This document shows, piece by piece, positions 1 through 12,409 of a DNA stretch of 64,000 nt. The position numbers were made by a program, and so were the translations under genes. Source of the stretch: Buddleja alternifolia (taxonomy: Eukaryota > Streptophyta > Magnoliopsida > Lamiales > Scrophulariaceae); the NCBI GenBank assembly GCA_019426215.1, contig CM033405.1, positions 9,029,001-9,093,000 on the forward strand. The letters run 5' to 3'. The notes below the pieces were generated by a model. It saw only the letters and a program-made list of their open reading frames with translations. It did not search any database and was not told where the DNA came from. The first letter of the stretch is position 1; every line of letters begins with the position of its first letter.

Positions 1-170
1 TTACGTATTCTAGAGCCCCATATTCATGTTATTTACATTGATTTATGCATGATTTGTGCCACATATGCTTGCAATTTGTGTGCTTATTGAGTATAGGTGG
101 AAAATCATTACAATTGAGGAAAACTGGACAGAAACACAGAATTTCAGAATATTTAGAGACAATCTTTCTG

Positions 171-3100
171 CTATAACTTCACTTCTTTGATTAAAAGAGC
201 AACCTGCATAGCAATAGACTGGCCAACAGAATCAGATTGATTATGTCTCTTAGTATGGGCTAAAGCATTTTGAGCGAGCGATTGGTTGAAAGTGGCAGAC
301 AAGCCTTGGATTAAAGTGCGCATTTGGTCAAGTACAGTTTCAATACTTCTGATCCTGAGCTAGGTATGTCATGAATTCGAGTATCTGAGGCAAGCCTGAT
401 GAGACGCTCATCATTCTAAACCATTTTTGAACAGGAACCTTCAATTTTTAGGAGAGAGTTCCTTACGGCCTTTTGGAAGTCCTTCGCTTCTTGATCACTG
501 TCAGAATCGGAGTCTGATGAGGAAGAACGCTCAGGGGATGGAACAAGTCCATCTGAGCTAGAAACAACAGCTTTTCCCTTAGAATTATCTCTGACAAAAA
601 GTTCCTCAAGGTCTTCAACGACATTCTGAATTGCTCTATTCAAAGAATCAATTGTAGCTTCAATTTGTGCAACTTAAAGAGCAAGTGGGGACTCAACTGC
701 TGGATCGCTCGGGGCATCTATCATTTCAACGTCTTGAATTACAGTGTCAGGAATTATAGGAGTTTCATCCACTTGTAATTATACAATCTCCACAGAAGGA
801 GAAGGTCTTTCAACAGGAATGACCCAAATTGGGCCAATCGTTTCCAGAACATGCCTCAAACTTAGATAAAATGATCTCGGGATAAAGAATAGGGCGTCTT
901 TGCACTCTTCAGTACTAAATGCTAAGTCAGCATCTTTCGGGATCACTACACCAGATGTGTAAGAATTGACGAAGTCCATCAAGAAAGGCATCAGTGCTTG
1001 AGCTAGCGCTTGATCCACTGGCCGAATAAGAGAAAGGATTTGGGCCACTCAGATGTTCTATTCACACATTAAGGCAGGATGAAGATTGTAGCCACATAAA
1101 TCACTAAAACCAAACTGATGGTTAAAGGTGATATCCAGCAACGATTGAGCATTTTCAACAATCGCTCTTCTATCTCTGTGAAAATCTGCATGCTCAAAAG
1201 TGAGTCACATAGGTGCTTCACTGGGGCTTGGGAGAGCATCTATTTTGCTGGTAGATGCATCCTCATCCAAGTCAAGGAGGATTCGCTGAGTGAAATCTTG
1301 TCGCGGATGATAAACGTAGCATCCAACCTGAATGATCTGTTGCAGCTGACTACGAATGTAGCGCTCCATACCTTGTCTATAGTATGGTAGATCGCTGACA
1401 TTGCCAACAAAAGACTTGCGCTGTTCTAGCAGAAACACGACAAAACCTCGATGCCTGTATTTCTTGCCGAAGTTAAAAAGAAAAGGATATCTGACCAATT
1501 CTTCAAGCGTGTAGAATTGCAGCACAAAATCTTCAATTCATCTAGCAGTATATCGCACCCATTGCTTACCTAGCTTAGCGGCTTTGACTTTGTCTTTTTT
1601 GGCAGCGAGATACATCTCAAATCTCTCCAAATCGCTTTCATAGTCTTTTGCCCAAAGTCTAGCGACATACTCGCGGGCCTCTTCTTCTATCCAAGAGTTA
1701 ATCGGATTCGGAAGCTCAGCAACGACAGGTCCTTTTTTCTTTCCACAGTTTAAGGGGCCTTGGAGATAAAGCATTTGCAGGAGATCGAACAGCCTTTGGC
1801 TTTGATGAGTACCCAATTCTGTTTAACATTTCCTCATCGGGGTCTCGGAGCCAACCAGCAGTATTTGGATTTCTGAAAACAATCTTGTTCTGGCGAGGAG
1901 GATAAAATGCTTCATCGAATCTGCCAAAATGATTGAAACGTGCACCGTCATAGTCTGACAAGTTGACTGTTGGACGTCTAACATAATCCAAACGTTACCT
2001 CATACGCTTCTTGGTGTGTAGATCAAGCTCAGCTAACTTCTCAAAGATGGCAAACTTCTGGAGGTCAGGAATACAAGGATCGTGGAGAGTGTCTTGAAAT
2101 AGCTTCTCCATATCGATCATCTAAGAAGAGTGACGTTCTCTCTCGGCAAAATAAAATTCTTCATCAGAAACATAGCCTTTAGGAAATAAGTCAATCACTC
2201 GGGGAGGAGGTCCAGTGAGCGTGGGAACAATGGTAATCGCTTCAGTTGGGATAGCAGAGGCCACTTCTATCGACTGCTCAACATTAACAGTCGCTTCCCG
2301 TGCTAGAGAAATTTCAGCATCTGGAAGGACTTGCTCCAATTCTTTAGCGATATCCACAACTATTGCTATATCCACATCCAACTCAATATGACCTCGAGAG
2401 GGAGACGTCATCAGCTTCTGGCAAACTTTAAGCTGATACATGCAAGCTTTTGAGAACAAAGAAAAATTTCTATTTAGTAGAAATTTGAGATATAAAAGAC
2501 AGAAATGCTTACCCTGAGGACTCTCTTCGACTATTTTAGTCACTTGATCTTTTGAAACAGTTGATTCCATTTCCTCAGGCTCCAAAACTTCTTCACTATC
2601 ATCCTGATAGCGAGAAAAATCCTGTAAAGGAGTAGTAGCTTTAGGCTCTGGAATGGGTTCAGAAGGAGAAGCAGCACTCGCTGGGTCTTCAAGCTCTGGC
2701 TTAGCTGGAGCGCTTGTTGATTCCATTTGAGTAGGGGGCTATGTGCGCTTATGAACAAGCAGCACTTCCTCTTCTTCTACTTCTTCAACCTCGTGAATAA
2801 AAACAAACACGGGAGGAGAAGAAGGGTATTTTGGAGATGGAGAGGGAGAAGGCGATTTCTTCCTTGTCTCATTCTTCTTCTTTTGCTTCTTCGCTGGCTT
2901 AGATGGCTTAGCATCCTTCTTGGAAGCTTTCTTTTTTGGTCTCTTGACCACCACTTCTTCTTCTGGTTCATCTGATGAGGAAGTCGTTTGCTCCTCATCA
3001 TCACTACGAACTCTTCCTTCAGCAAAGGGTCCTTCATGCTCTGCCTTCAGAACCGCTACACCATCACGTCACTTTGGGTTGAGCAGTTCACCAATCATTT

Positions 3101-3838
3101 TCTTACCGTAAAACTTAAGCGCTGGGACTTTAGATCCCTTAGAATTGATGTATCCGCTAGCACTTAAAATATAACTTAACAGAATCCCATAGGGCTTAGG
3201 ATTCACCGACTTTTGCATCGCTGCTTTGAAGCGATTAAACACATACAAAGCCCAATTGACCTTTAGTTTGGTCAAGATGGCTATCATTATCTTGTATTGA
3301 ATGTGGGAAATCTTTTCAAATGAGCCCTTGCGGCATTCCAACATCTTCGCGCAAATGTTTGCATGAATAACATACTCGCCTTTCATGTCATTCTTCTTGA
3401 AATTCGGTTCATACGCGGCGACGATCTCATCTCTTCAGATTCTTTCCCAGATCTTTGTAGCGTCTCCCGAAATGAGTTCCTCGACTTCTCCACCGTCAGT
3501 AGGCAATTGTAAAAAAATAGCCGGGGAGTAAGAACAAAAGGGTTTGCAGCAGAAGGGAAAGTACATGAAATTGAGTTGCCATCGTCAGAAATGACAGCAT
3601 GCTCAAAGAAATATTTTACCTCATCTTCATGAATCAGAGAATGAGAGGTGAGAAAGGTTCTTAAACCAGATTCTTCAATGAGAGGAAGAATGACTCTCAT
3701 CGGGAAGTGCTGATTCTCAAGAAGGTATTCCCAGTTAACCAGGAATCCAGCATTATAACCCATAGTTTTTTCTGTTTTGGGTTTAGAGGTGTTTCCGTCA
3801 TCAGATTTTGAAGATTTTGAGGACTTTGGTGGCGCCAT
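171..3838 (-). pseudogene. Long extra ORF in envelope-like position of a Sirevirus-type element, frameshifted
   Basis: A broken reading frame of about 1.2 kb codons starts with MAPPKSSKSSKSDDGNTSK at 3838 and ends at a TAG at 171-173. It changes frame several times: 3838-3383, about 3430-3069, 2954-2739, 2726-2121, 1991-1716, 1816-1538, 1525-1205, 1048-779 and 643-416. A single shift near 3430 joins the first two pieces. The first 250 residues are globular-looking. They are followed by a Lys-rich stretch (KKKASKKDAKPSKPAKKQKK), a Ser/Pro repeat, a Glu/Pro-rich stretch, another ordered part, a Ser/Asp-rich run and a helical C-terminus. No signal peptide or clear membrane segment is visible, so 'envelope-like' is only positional. 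It follows RNase H in the same orientation. I do not recognise its function. Confidence 0.6.
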
Positions 3839-4690
3839 TGATAAAAGGTGTTAAGCTTTTTGAGAGAGTTGAAAGAAAGATTTTTTGCCTTAGAGATTTT
3901 TTTTATAGCAAGAAAAATATGAGAGTGATAAATTTTTTCTGTAAAAATTTGAAGGGTTTAAATAGAATGGCCAAAACTAACTCCTCAATTGCTCGATAAA
4001 TGCCACGTTTAAATGCAGTTAATCAAGAAATGAAAAAAATTGGATCTGAGCCGTTTAATCATAAAGACGAATATAAAAAAAGGGCAATAAATTAGAATAA
4101 CTTCTGTAGAATATAAAATTTGAAATCCGTAGTTACTTTTCAAAAACGTTTGAAATTTTTGAAAATTTTCAACGTGAATTGCACGCGCCTGTTAGTATAC
4201 TGACACGTACCCAAGCATGTGCATTTGCTGAACCACCTATTTTGAGATAGGTATAATTAACCGTCAATTTGATTTCATAGGAGCGCGTGGGCAGTTGTCA
4301 AAATCTTATCTTTTGGACTTATCCACAAACTACCTTTTAGCGATGAAAACAATGCATGATTTTCAGAGAAAGTTACTTAGCGTTAAAGTGGAAATATTCT
4401 TCACGCTGAAGTCTTCTTTTAAGATAGGAACAATTGAATCACTTTTCAAGTAATATCAGTTTTGTTTTATTAGCGATCAATCTAATATGCATAAAGATAA
4501 ATGCTAATGATCAATACATAAAATTTTGAAAGTCATTTTTGATCATTGTCGCTTATTTATGAGAATAAGTACAATTTTAAAGTTCCCCCTAAAATTGATA
4601 ACTCATTTCAATTTTAAAATCGCTTCAGACATTATAAGAAAGTAGATTTCCCCTTAAGTTATATGCCTATAAAAATATGATGCTTCATGA
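3839..4690. other. Spacer between pol and the extra ORF
   Basis: About 850 bases of AT-rich sequence without a usable reading frame, lying between the RNase H stop and the start of the downstream ORF. A spacer this long suggests the downstream ORF has its own promoter or is reached by splicing; no promoter motif is convincing. Confidence 0.5.
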
Positions 4691-5413
4691 TTAAGCGTTT
4701 AAATCAAACATACCTAATTCACTTCTCAAAGTGAGAAAATGTAGTTCGTTGAGCGCTTTGGTGAAGATATCTGCCAATTGTTTGTCGGTTCCAATGAAAT
4801 GCATGAAGATATCTTTTTTTTTAACATGGTCACGCGAGAAATGGTAGCGAATATCAATGTGTTTAGTTCTAGAGTGAAGGACTGGGTTTTGGGTCATAGC
4901 TAAAGCGCTTTGGTTATCACAATCGATAGGGGTAGGATCTAAGAGGATTCCATAATCTCTAAGTTGTTGCCTCATTCAAAGAATTTGTGCACAACAGCTT
5001 CCAGCGGCTACATACTCGGCTTCAGCGGCAGAAGTCGCTATGGATTGTTGTTTCTTACTATGCCACGAAACCCATCTATCACCTAGAAATTGACATGTAC
5101 CACTAGTACTTTTTCTATCTATTTTGCATCCTGCAAAATTTGCATCTAAATAACCAATTAGTTCAAAAGGAGAGTCCCTTGGACACCATAAGCCCACATT
5201 TTGTGTGCCTTTTAGGTATTTAAGGATTCTCTTGGCAGCAATTAAGTGTGACTCTCGAGGATCAGCTTGAAAGCTTGCACACATGCATACTGAAAACATA
5301 ATATCGGGTCTACTAGCGGTAAGATAAAGAAGTGATCCAATGATACCTCTATAGTCAGTGATATCAATTTTCTTCCCACTTTCATTTTTATCTAACTTAA
5401 GCGTTTGGCTCAT
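4691..5413 (-). pseudogene. Copia RNase H domain
   Basis: Encodes the C-terminal RNase H of a Copia polyprotein, which removes RNA from the RNA/DNA hybrid during reverse transcription. It contains the connecting segment (YRGIIGSLLYLTASRPDI), the first acidic site in GYLDANFAG, the Glu in SAAEAEYVAA and the third Asp in DCDNQSALAM, followed by the usual KHIDIRYHFSRDHV and IFTKAL. One in-frame stop near 4976 splits it in two; otherwise it is well preserved. It ends at a stop at 4691-4693, which ends pol. Confidence 0.85.
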
Positions 5414-6220
5414 CGGAATTTTTAAGATGATGCATTTTCCATACCAAATTTCTTAATCATATCTCTTGTATATTTAGCTTGGTTTATAAATATGCCATTA
5501 GGTAGCTGTTTAACTTGTAATCCTAAGGAGAAAGTTAATTCACCCATCATGCTCATTTCAAATTGATCTTGCATCAATTTTTAATTTTTTTCACACAATC
5601 GCTTATTAGTAGATCCAAAAATAATATCATCAACATAAATTTGGACTAAGAGAATATCTTGGTTATAGGTAATTTTAAATAACGTTGTATCAATGTTGCC
5701 TTTTGCAAAGCCTTTACCTATAAGGAAGATAGAGAAAGTGTCATATCATGCTCTTAGTGCTTGTTTAAGGCCATAAAGTGCCTTACCAATTTGTAGACCA
5801 TAATTTTGCCATAGTTGTTGATGAATCCTGGGGGTTGCTCCACATATACCTCTTCTTGGAGTTTACCATTCAGGAAAGCATTCTTCACGTCCATTTGATA
5901 CACTATGAATCTGTTGAATGCGGAAAACGCTAGGAACATCCGAATCGCTTCAAGACGGGCTACTGGGGCATAAGTTTCATCAAAGTCAATTCCCTCTTCT
6001 TGACAATAACCCTGAGTGACTAATCTGGCTTTGTTTCTAACAACAATACCATCTTCATCCATTTTGTTCCTGAAACCCATCTAGTCCCAATAACTCCTTG
6101 GTGAGTTGGCCTGGGAACTATCGTCCAAACCTTATTTCGCTTAAATTGGTTAAGCTCCTCTTGCATCACTTCTACCCAACTTGAATCACTAAGCGCTTTA
6201 TCCACTTTCTTTGGTTCCAT
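5414..6220 (-). pseudogene. Copia reverse transcriptase domain
   Basis: RNA-directed DNA polymerase of the element. From 6220: a start-of-RT block (SWVEVMQEELNQFKRNKVW), then [31 protein letters not shown] and the palm Asp in [12 protein letters not shown]. The second catalytic pair is visible as YVDD at 5626-5637. Frameshifts near 6060 and 5755 and further damage between 5755 and 5413 break the frame. The upstream neighbour is the integrase, the downstream neighbour RNase H, as in all Ty1/Copia elements. Confidence 0.85.
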
Positions 6221-7890
6221 TTGAGATAGAAACTTGCGAACATGGTCTCATTAAATGTAGCGGCCCTAGTCTTTACAGGTGCTCCAATGTCTCTAATTAC
6301 TAGCTCTGGTGGATAACCTCTAAGCCATTTTTGATATGGTTGGAACGGGTTGAGAGACTCTTGATTATCAATCGCTTGACCCTCATGTGCCTCTTGCGCA
6401 GTTGCTTCATCATTCACTGTTCCAATTTGCTCTTGATGATCATTCTCTTCATGATCATTAGCGTTTCTTGCAATATCATCATTGATAACCTCATGAGTAA
6501 CCTTAGGATTGGGCACAAAAATCTCATCATCATCACTATCATCACCAAGATTGATTTGTGACACTTGTTGGGAGAGATCTTCAACTCCTAAACCATCAAT
6601 ATTAACCTTACTCGGTTCTTAGTTAGCATCATCAAACACAACATGAATATATTCGTCAACCTTCCATTTGATCTTATTTAGGATGCGGAAAGTTTTTCCA
6701 TTTTTGGCATAGCCTTGAAAGATTCTCTCATCCTCTTTAGGATCAAATGTCTATAGGTTATGGGATCCATTGTTATGAATGAAACACTTTGAACCAAATA
6801 CAAGAAAATATGAAACGTTAGGCTTACATCCCTTCCATAACTCATATGGAGTCTTTTCATGCTCCTTGTTGATCATACACCGGTTCTGAGTGTAACAAGC
6901 GGTATTGATTGCTTCGGCCCAAAACCTTTGAGGCAGCTTGGACTCTGCTAACATTGTCCTAGCAGCTTTTAAGCGTTCTATTTCGTCGCTCGACAACTCC
7001 ATTCTGTTGAGGTGTTCTAGGCGCCGAATACTCATGGAGTATTCCAAAATCTATACAAAACTTCTCAACAATATGGTTAGTAAATTCAGTTTCCCTATCA
7101 CTTCTAATTCTCGTCACTTTTAAATCTTTTAAAGTTTGTAATTGACGGATTAACGCTATGAGCTTGACATTAGTTTTATCTTTGGACGCTAAAAATTCTA
7201 CCCATGTATAGCGTGAGAAATTAGCAACTATCACTAGCGAATACTTTTTACCACTAACAATCATGATTTGAATAGGACCAAACAAATCCATATGCAATAG
7301 TTCAAGAATTCTAGAAGTAGATAGATGCGATTTGTTCTTAAAAGATGATTTAACTTGTTTACCCATTTGGCATGCATCACATAAGCGATTTTTCTAAAAG
7401 GAACCCTTTGGTAATCCCTCTACAAGATTTAGTATTATTAATTTAGAGATTGTCCTAAAGTTGAGGTGGTTCATTTTTCTATGTCATAACCAATCCAATT
7501 CATTTTGACTCTTAGCAACAAAGCAGGGTTGTTATCGATTGTCGAACCCCAATCTACCAAATAAATATTATGTGTTCTTTTTCCTTTCAATTTAGTAGAT
7601 CTAGTCTTAATGTCGTTAATATAGCAATAGTCACTAGAAAATTTAACTTCAAAATCTTTATCACAACATTGACTAATGCTCAATAAATTATACTTAAGAC
7701 CCTAAACATAATATACGTCACTTATCATGACGTTCCCCCTATGTATGATAACCTTTGGAGTTATCACCAAATATAACTTGCGGACCATTGGTTGCACAAC
7801 AGTTGGGTAAGAGATCCTTTGAGCCTGTCATGTGCCTTGACGACCCACTATCGATGTACCAAATTGATGTATCGGTGCTGGCTCTAGGTA
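6221..7890 (-). pseudogene. Copia GAG-pre-integrase and integrase, with acidic linker to RT
   Basis: Integrase inserts the element's DNA into the chromosome. The zinc-binding pre-integrase segment lies about 7360-7700 (MNHLNF, then LCDACQMGKQVKSSF) and has a stop. The core follows with the first Asp in LHMDLFGP, the second Asp in RSDRETEFTN and the Glu in NGVVERRNR, giving the DDE triad; then MLAESKLPQRFWAEAINTAC and KTPYELWKG. The segment 6564-6230 is an acidic, low-complexity linker typical of Copia between integrase and RT. Stops and shifts occur near 7370, 7000 and 6760. The protease would lie just beyond 7870, where the element is cut. Confidence 0.8.
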
Positions 7891-8100
7891 CCTGCATTTA
7901 ATGAACAATGTTACTTAATTCTTATTATTTAACGAGTTAAGCATTCTATTTTAAAATTATCATGTAAGAGGGTTGCTTCATAAATCCGATTGCTTCATCA
8001 ATAAAGACTTATGTTGGATTTGGAGTAAAGTACCTATCTTACCCTTTTGAATTTTAAAATATATTCTTAACTTATTTAATAATTTAAACTCAGGAATACT

Positions 8101-8112
8101 GCTCTAATACTA
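8101..8112 (-). other. Degenerate tRNA-Met primer-binding site, left viral copy
   Basis: On the minus strand reads TAGTATTAGAGC, two mismatches from the plant initiator tRNA-Met complement TGGTATCAGAGC that primes caulimovirid minus-strand synthesis. Lies at the place matching the intact site at 26622-26633. Confidence 0.6.
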
Positions 8113-8446
8113 GATTGCTTTCGGACTGGGGGTAATTATCCCGCGCATTTTGTCTCCCGACCTGTGTACATAGAGAAAGTAAACAAAATCTTCCCAAAAC
8201 AGTATCAGAGATTTTTTAAAACAAAAATTTATACAGCAGAAACATATTTTTGGGATGATAAAGGGGCAGAAGGTTTAAACCTTGACTGATGTTTATCATC
8301 TTTTTCATTTTTTTAATTTTTAATTTTTTTTAACATTTTTAATGTTTTTCTAGTAGGGGAATCCCGTCCCTGGGGATAGTTACTCACTATGCATAATTAT
8401 AAAGCATAAAAAACTTACTAGATATCTTTGCACACAAAAAAGATAT

Positions 8447-8452
8447 TTTATT
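8447..8452 (-). terminator. Viral poly(A) signal AATAAA, left copy
   Basis: AATAAA on the minus strand, about 105 bases after the TATA box, in the same relative place as the signal at 26257. In caulimovirids the signal lies shortly after the transcript start so that the genomic RNA is terminally redundant. Confidence 0.55.
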
Positions 8453-8556
8453 ACAAGAAACGTGGATAGACTATCTTGCAACCAAGAAGTGTGGGTTGGA
8501 GAGTGTTAGGGTTGAGAGTGTTAAGGTACAAGTTTACAATATAAGAAGAGAGGCCA

Positions 8557-8563
8557 TTATATA
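8557..8563 (-). promoter_or_regulatory. TATA box of left viral copy
   Basis: TATATAA on the minus strand, some 390 bases after the ORF4 stop and about 450 bases before the primer site. The equivalent box of the right copy (26161) is better conserved. It directs transcription leftward into the Copia remnant. Confidence 0.55.
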
Positions 8564-8951
8564 GGCCCCAGATCTAAAATTATACAAACTAAAATGAAAG
8601 CAATATTGACATCTGAAATAGGTTGCAGGTAAAGCTCTACAAAGTCTACAATTATTATAGAAGTGGACAAACAGTGTCCTATGTAATAAAATGCCACAGG
8701 TGGCAAAAAGAAGCAGTGAAAATGTACAAAAATTAGGCATTATTAAAGCTATCTGTCTGAATGTTGTTGTAGTTGTTCCTGTTAAAGCTCTTATCTTGTT
8801 CAATTATTGGTGTCAATGCTTGAGGATGCTGAATTAATGTTGCTTCTAATACTGCTGAAAATTATTGTCCTTGTAAAGCTGGTGCATTTATGGCCTTTGT
8901 CTGGGTGAATTATTGCTCTTCTATTTTTGCTGAGGATTTGAAGCTTTATCT

Positions 8952-10530
8952 TTAGTATGCATCTCGGCTGGTTCCCTCTAGATCTGGATTGTACTTGGGC
9001 TGATATTCTAAGCTTGTCATAGCTTTCTTCCCAAATGTTGCAATATGGTATCGAACTTTAACTCCTGCTGGAACAAAAATGCTATGTTGAGGGGCTTGAA
9101 AAATAAGCTTGAATCTTGATGATAGATCATAATTAGGCATTAAGAAATGTTGTTGCTTTTTTCTTATAATTTCTAATGCTAATTTGAGTTCTTCTTCATC
9201 TGCTAAGGGGTTGATGGTTTCTTCATGATTTGACCAGAAACTCCCTAACATTTTTCATAATCTTCGGAGATTGATATAAAGGAATGTCCAATTTCCACTC
9301 CTGTTTTATTCCATATAGGGGAAAAATCTGCTACATTAAATTGAAGGTTAACTGCTCCTTGATCCAACTGAAAATTGACTATCTTTAAAAGTTGTCTTCC
9401 TAAATGTATGACTTGGGCAGGATCTGATACAAAAATTCTTGATACAAAACTATAGTCTAGGAGTCATTGTAAGCTGATAAAAATATCATTTATCCATCCT
9501 TCTCTAAATACTGAGACATCAATGTGAATGTTTGGCCAGGAAAAATATTTAAGTGTATAAAATTTTAATGTCCCTTCTTGGCGAACAGGCTCTCCTTTCC
9601 ATTGTAGAAGGTGAATTTTGGCCTTTATTCCATCTATCCGCTGCTTGATGATGATTTAGGCAACTTTTAACATTTTTGAATAAATTTTTTCTTCTGCTTT
9701 CTTCCAAACTATAGTCAGGTTTTTTTCAGGTGAAGCTAAAAAGGTTTGACATGGATCGAAAAAGGTTCGAATAGATAAAAATTGGAAGGATTTATCTTGG
9801 ATTTGTTTAGGAATTTCATTTTGTTTAGGGTTTTCTATATGGGCTTGAAGGTTTTGATGCTGGACTAAAAGATCTTGATAAAGTATATTGAGCTTTCTAA
9901 ACTATTTGGTTATAGTTTCCAGATCATTTTCAAGTTGTTCAACATCTGGGCCCATAGACTGCTTTCCTACTGAACATGTCTTGGGCTTTGCGCTTTCTGA
10001 ATTAGGCTGAATGTACAAATTTGGGCCTAATAATCTTCTCGCCGCTGCTATTGCTTCTAAACTATTTAAAGGGCTCCAAGTATCCTTTTGCTACTTCTTG
10101 AATGCTTTGTAACACCATTTGATAGTCAGTAAAAATTCAACGGGCTGTCCTCTAATAACTAGATATACCATTGCTTCTTCTACTGGAAATTTTTTGTTTT
10201 CTTTCTCGAAATGGTAGCAGAGTGCGTTTAATGCTGATAACTTGCTGGATGGTGAATTAGCTTGCCATAATGCATTGAGTAAAATGCTCTGTTCTTTGGT
10301 TACATATGGAGTATCTTTTGGAGGTCTAAAAGTATGTCTAATTGGAAGTGCTATTTTGCCAAAGATTTTAAAAACACTTTGAGTGGCTGGATTAAAAAAT
10401 TGTGTTTCAATTGCAAAAGAGGGTTTATTGTTGATCATTTGAGGTCTCATTGGAGGTTTTGGAGCTTGTCTTGTGAGAGTTGGTGAAGATGTGGGTCTTG
10501 GCTGCTGATTTCTTTCCCTTGTGAGTCCAT
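8952..10530 (-). pseudogene. Pararetrovirus ORF4, left copy
   Basis: The ORF after the polyprotein, about 520 codons, from an ATG at 10528-10530 to a TAG at 8952-8954. Open pieces are 10450-10091 and 9251-8952; the rest has stops and shifts, including a one-base loss within the first 40 bases compared with the right copy. The readable parts show a conserved block after RPPKDTPYVT and a C-terminal block ending GTSRDAY. I recognise no domain. Position matches ORF4 (P46) of Rice tungro bacilliform virus or ORF VI of caulimoviruses; which, if either, cannot be told from the sequence alone. Confidence 0.6.
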
Positions 10531-10539
10531 TCTCTATTT

Positions 10540-12409
10540 CCCAAAATTATAGTTAATTGTCTACTCAACAAATCATCTATACAATTATTTTTTCCTTTTA
10601 CATGTTCAAATTCTACTTTATATCAATTTCCTTCTATAATATTTCTAAAATTTAACCATCTACGATTATTCTGTATTCTAGAGTTTTTGTTTTTTTATAA
10701 AAGCGCACTATGGCTTCACAATCGGTTCTTATAGTAAATGGTTTATTTAAATAAATTCTACAATGATCTATAGCTTTTATAACTCCTGCTATTTCATAAT
10801 CTAAACTAGTACAATTACTTCTTTCTCTATTAAAATTACCACTAGCATATGCAAATATTTTTTCAGTTGTTTTGGGAGAATACTTATTAGGTTTAGTTAT
10901 TAATATTGATCCCCATCCTTCTGATGAACTATCCACTTCTATAACAATATAATCAGTTACTAAGGGTAATTCTAAAGGTCCTAGTTGCTTTACTACTTCT
11001 TTTATCTTTTTCACTAACTGAGTATCCTCAGTATTAAAATTTCTCTGTTCTGACTCTCCTTTTTTCTTATATAATGGTCTTACTAATTTTGTTAAATTAG
11101 GAATAAATTTTCTAACATAATTTAATATTCCAAGAAATGCTTATATTTGTTTTAAATATCTAGCTTATCAGGAAAACTTAGTATTTTATGGGCTATATGG
11201 GGCTGAAGAGTAATTTTTCCGTTTCCTATTTCTAGAGTTCCATTTTCTTTTTAGATACCACTATCCCATTTTCTTCTATTAATTAAAATACTTGCTTTAA
11301 ATGATCTTGATGTTGTTTAATGTTTTCAGAGGCTATTAAGATGTTATCTATGTATACTAAACAGAAATCTAAAGGCTTAAAAATATTGTCCATAAATCTT
11401 TGAAATATTGCTGGGGCATTCTTTAAACCAAAAGAAAGAACATTCCACTCGAAATGTCTTTCACTACAACTAAATGTTGTCCATTTTTTTTATCTTCTTC
11501 TATCATTTTAATCTGATTGTATCCGCTTTTTAAATCAAATTTTGAAAAGATCTTTTTATCTTGTATTAAATTTATTAATTCTTCCTTATTAGGTATTCTA
11601 TAATCATCATCTTCTGTATTATCATTAAGTCTTTTGTAATTATAGACTATCCTAGGTTTTCCTCTTTTTATTTCTACATTATTTCTTACTATAAATGTTG
11701 CAGATCTATTTGGGCTTTCACTTTTTCTTACTATGCTTATTCTATCATTTCCTTTATTTGTGTTTTAATTTCCTTTATATCTTTAGGCGTGTACTCAATT
11801 GCTGCTGTTCTTATTATTATATCAGGATTTAAAATATTTAATATTTAACTTAAAAGTGTATTCTACTTTATTTTTTGCTAAGTTTTCTCCTATAAATCCT
11901 AATTTTTCTAACTTATGTAAGATTATTTCATTTTCTACGTTTAAGACTTCTAATCCTTTTCCTATGTCTCTAATTTCTTCGTCTAATAGAACATCTAAGA
12001 TTTCAGATTCTATATTATTTTGTTCTAGTTCTTTGAAAAAATCTAAGTGATCAGAAATACCATGTCCACCAAGCTTTGCAATTAAATTTGATTGTTTAAT
12101 ATACCTATTTGTTGGAAATGTATAATTGTGCTTACTAATAGTAATATAATTTTTTTGATTAATATGCTACCATTTAATGCACAAATAAAATTTAATCCTA
12201 AAAGAAATTCTTGGCTTGTTATATGATCTGGGGCGATAAGAACTTGTCCTAAAGTGTATTTGCTACTATAATTTCTTGAAAAATCTTTAAACTGTATTCC
12301 TACATTAATCAATTGCTTTGTTATTTTAATTATTCTATTATCTGCCGTTCTATTACTAACATTATAACTTAATCATGCTTCAAAATTTTTTACTAACATT
12401 ATAACTTAA
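10540..12409 (-). pseudogene. Pararetrovirus polyprotein: RT and RNase H part, left copy
   Basis: Viral reverse transcriptase and RNase H. RT motifs are readable in broken frames between 12060 and 11150. The catalytic box is at 11343-11354 and reads YIDN, not YIDD, so one metal-binding Asp is lost. RNase H is open at 11014-10652 with three acidic sites visible: EVDSSSEGWG, SLDYEIAG and TIRTDCEA. Near 11040-11160 this copy keeps about 70 bases between RT and RNase H that the right copy lacks. The polyprotein end overlaps or abuts ORF4 near 10530. Confidence 0.8.

Larger units (their letters stand above)
1..7904 (-). mobile_element. Sirevirus-type Ty1/Copia element, 3' part, truncated at its gag end
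   Basis: Read on the minus strand this is a Copia element in the order GAG-pre-integrase, integrase, reverse transcriptase, RNase H, then a spacer and a long extra ORF. The integrase is nearly the same protein as that of the element starting at 58287 (shared HLSTSRILELLHMDLFGP), so both belong to one family (F1 here). The gag and protease are missing: similarity to the family stops at about 7905, where pararetrovirus sequence begins. No LTR is seen; the 3' LTR should lie left of base 1. Extra coding sequence after RNase H is known from Sireviruses, and the F1 gag also looks Sirevirus-like. Lineage assignment is by inspection. Confidence 0.8.

Noticed and set aside
2727..3111. Several overlapping open frames on both strands
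   Set aside because: They are other-frame readings of the Lys- and Ser-rich codons of the extra ORF.
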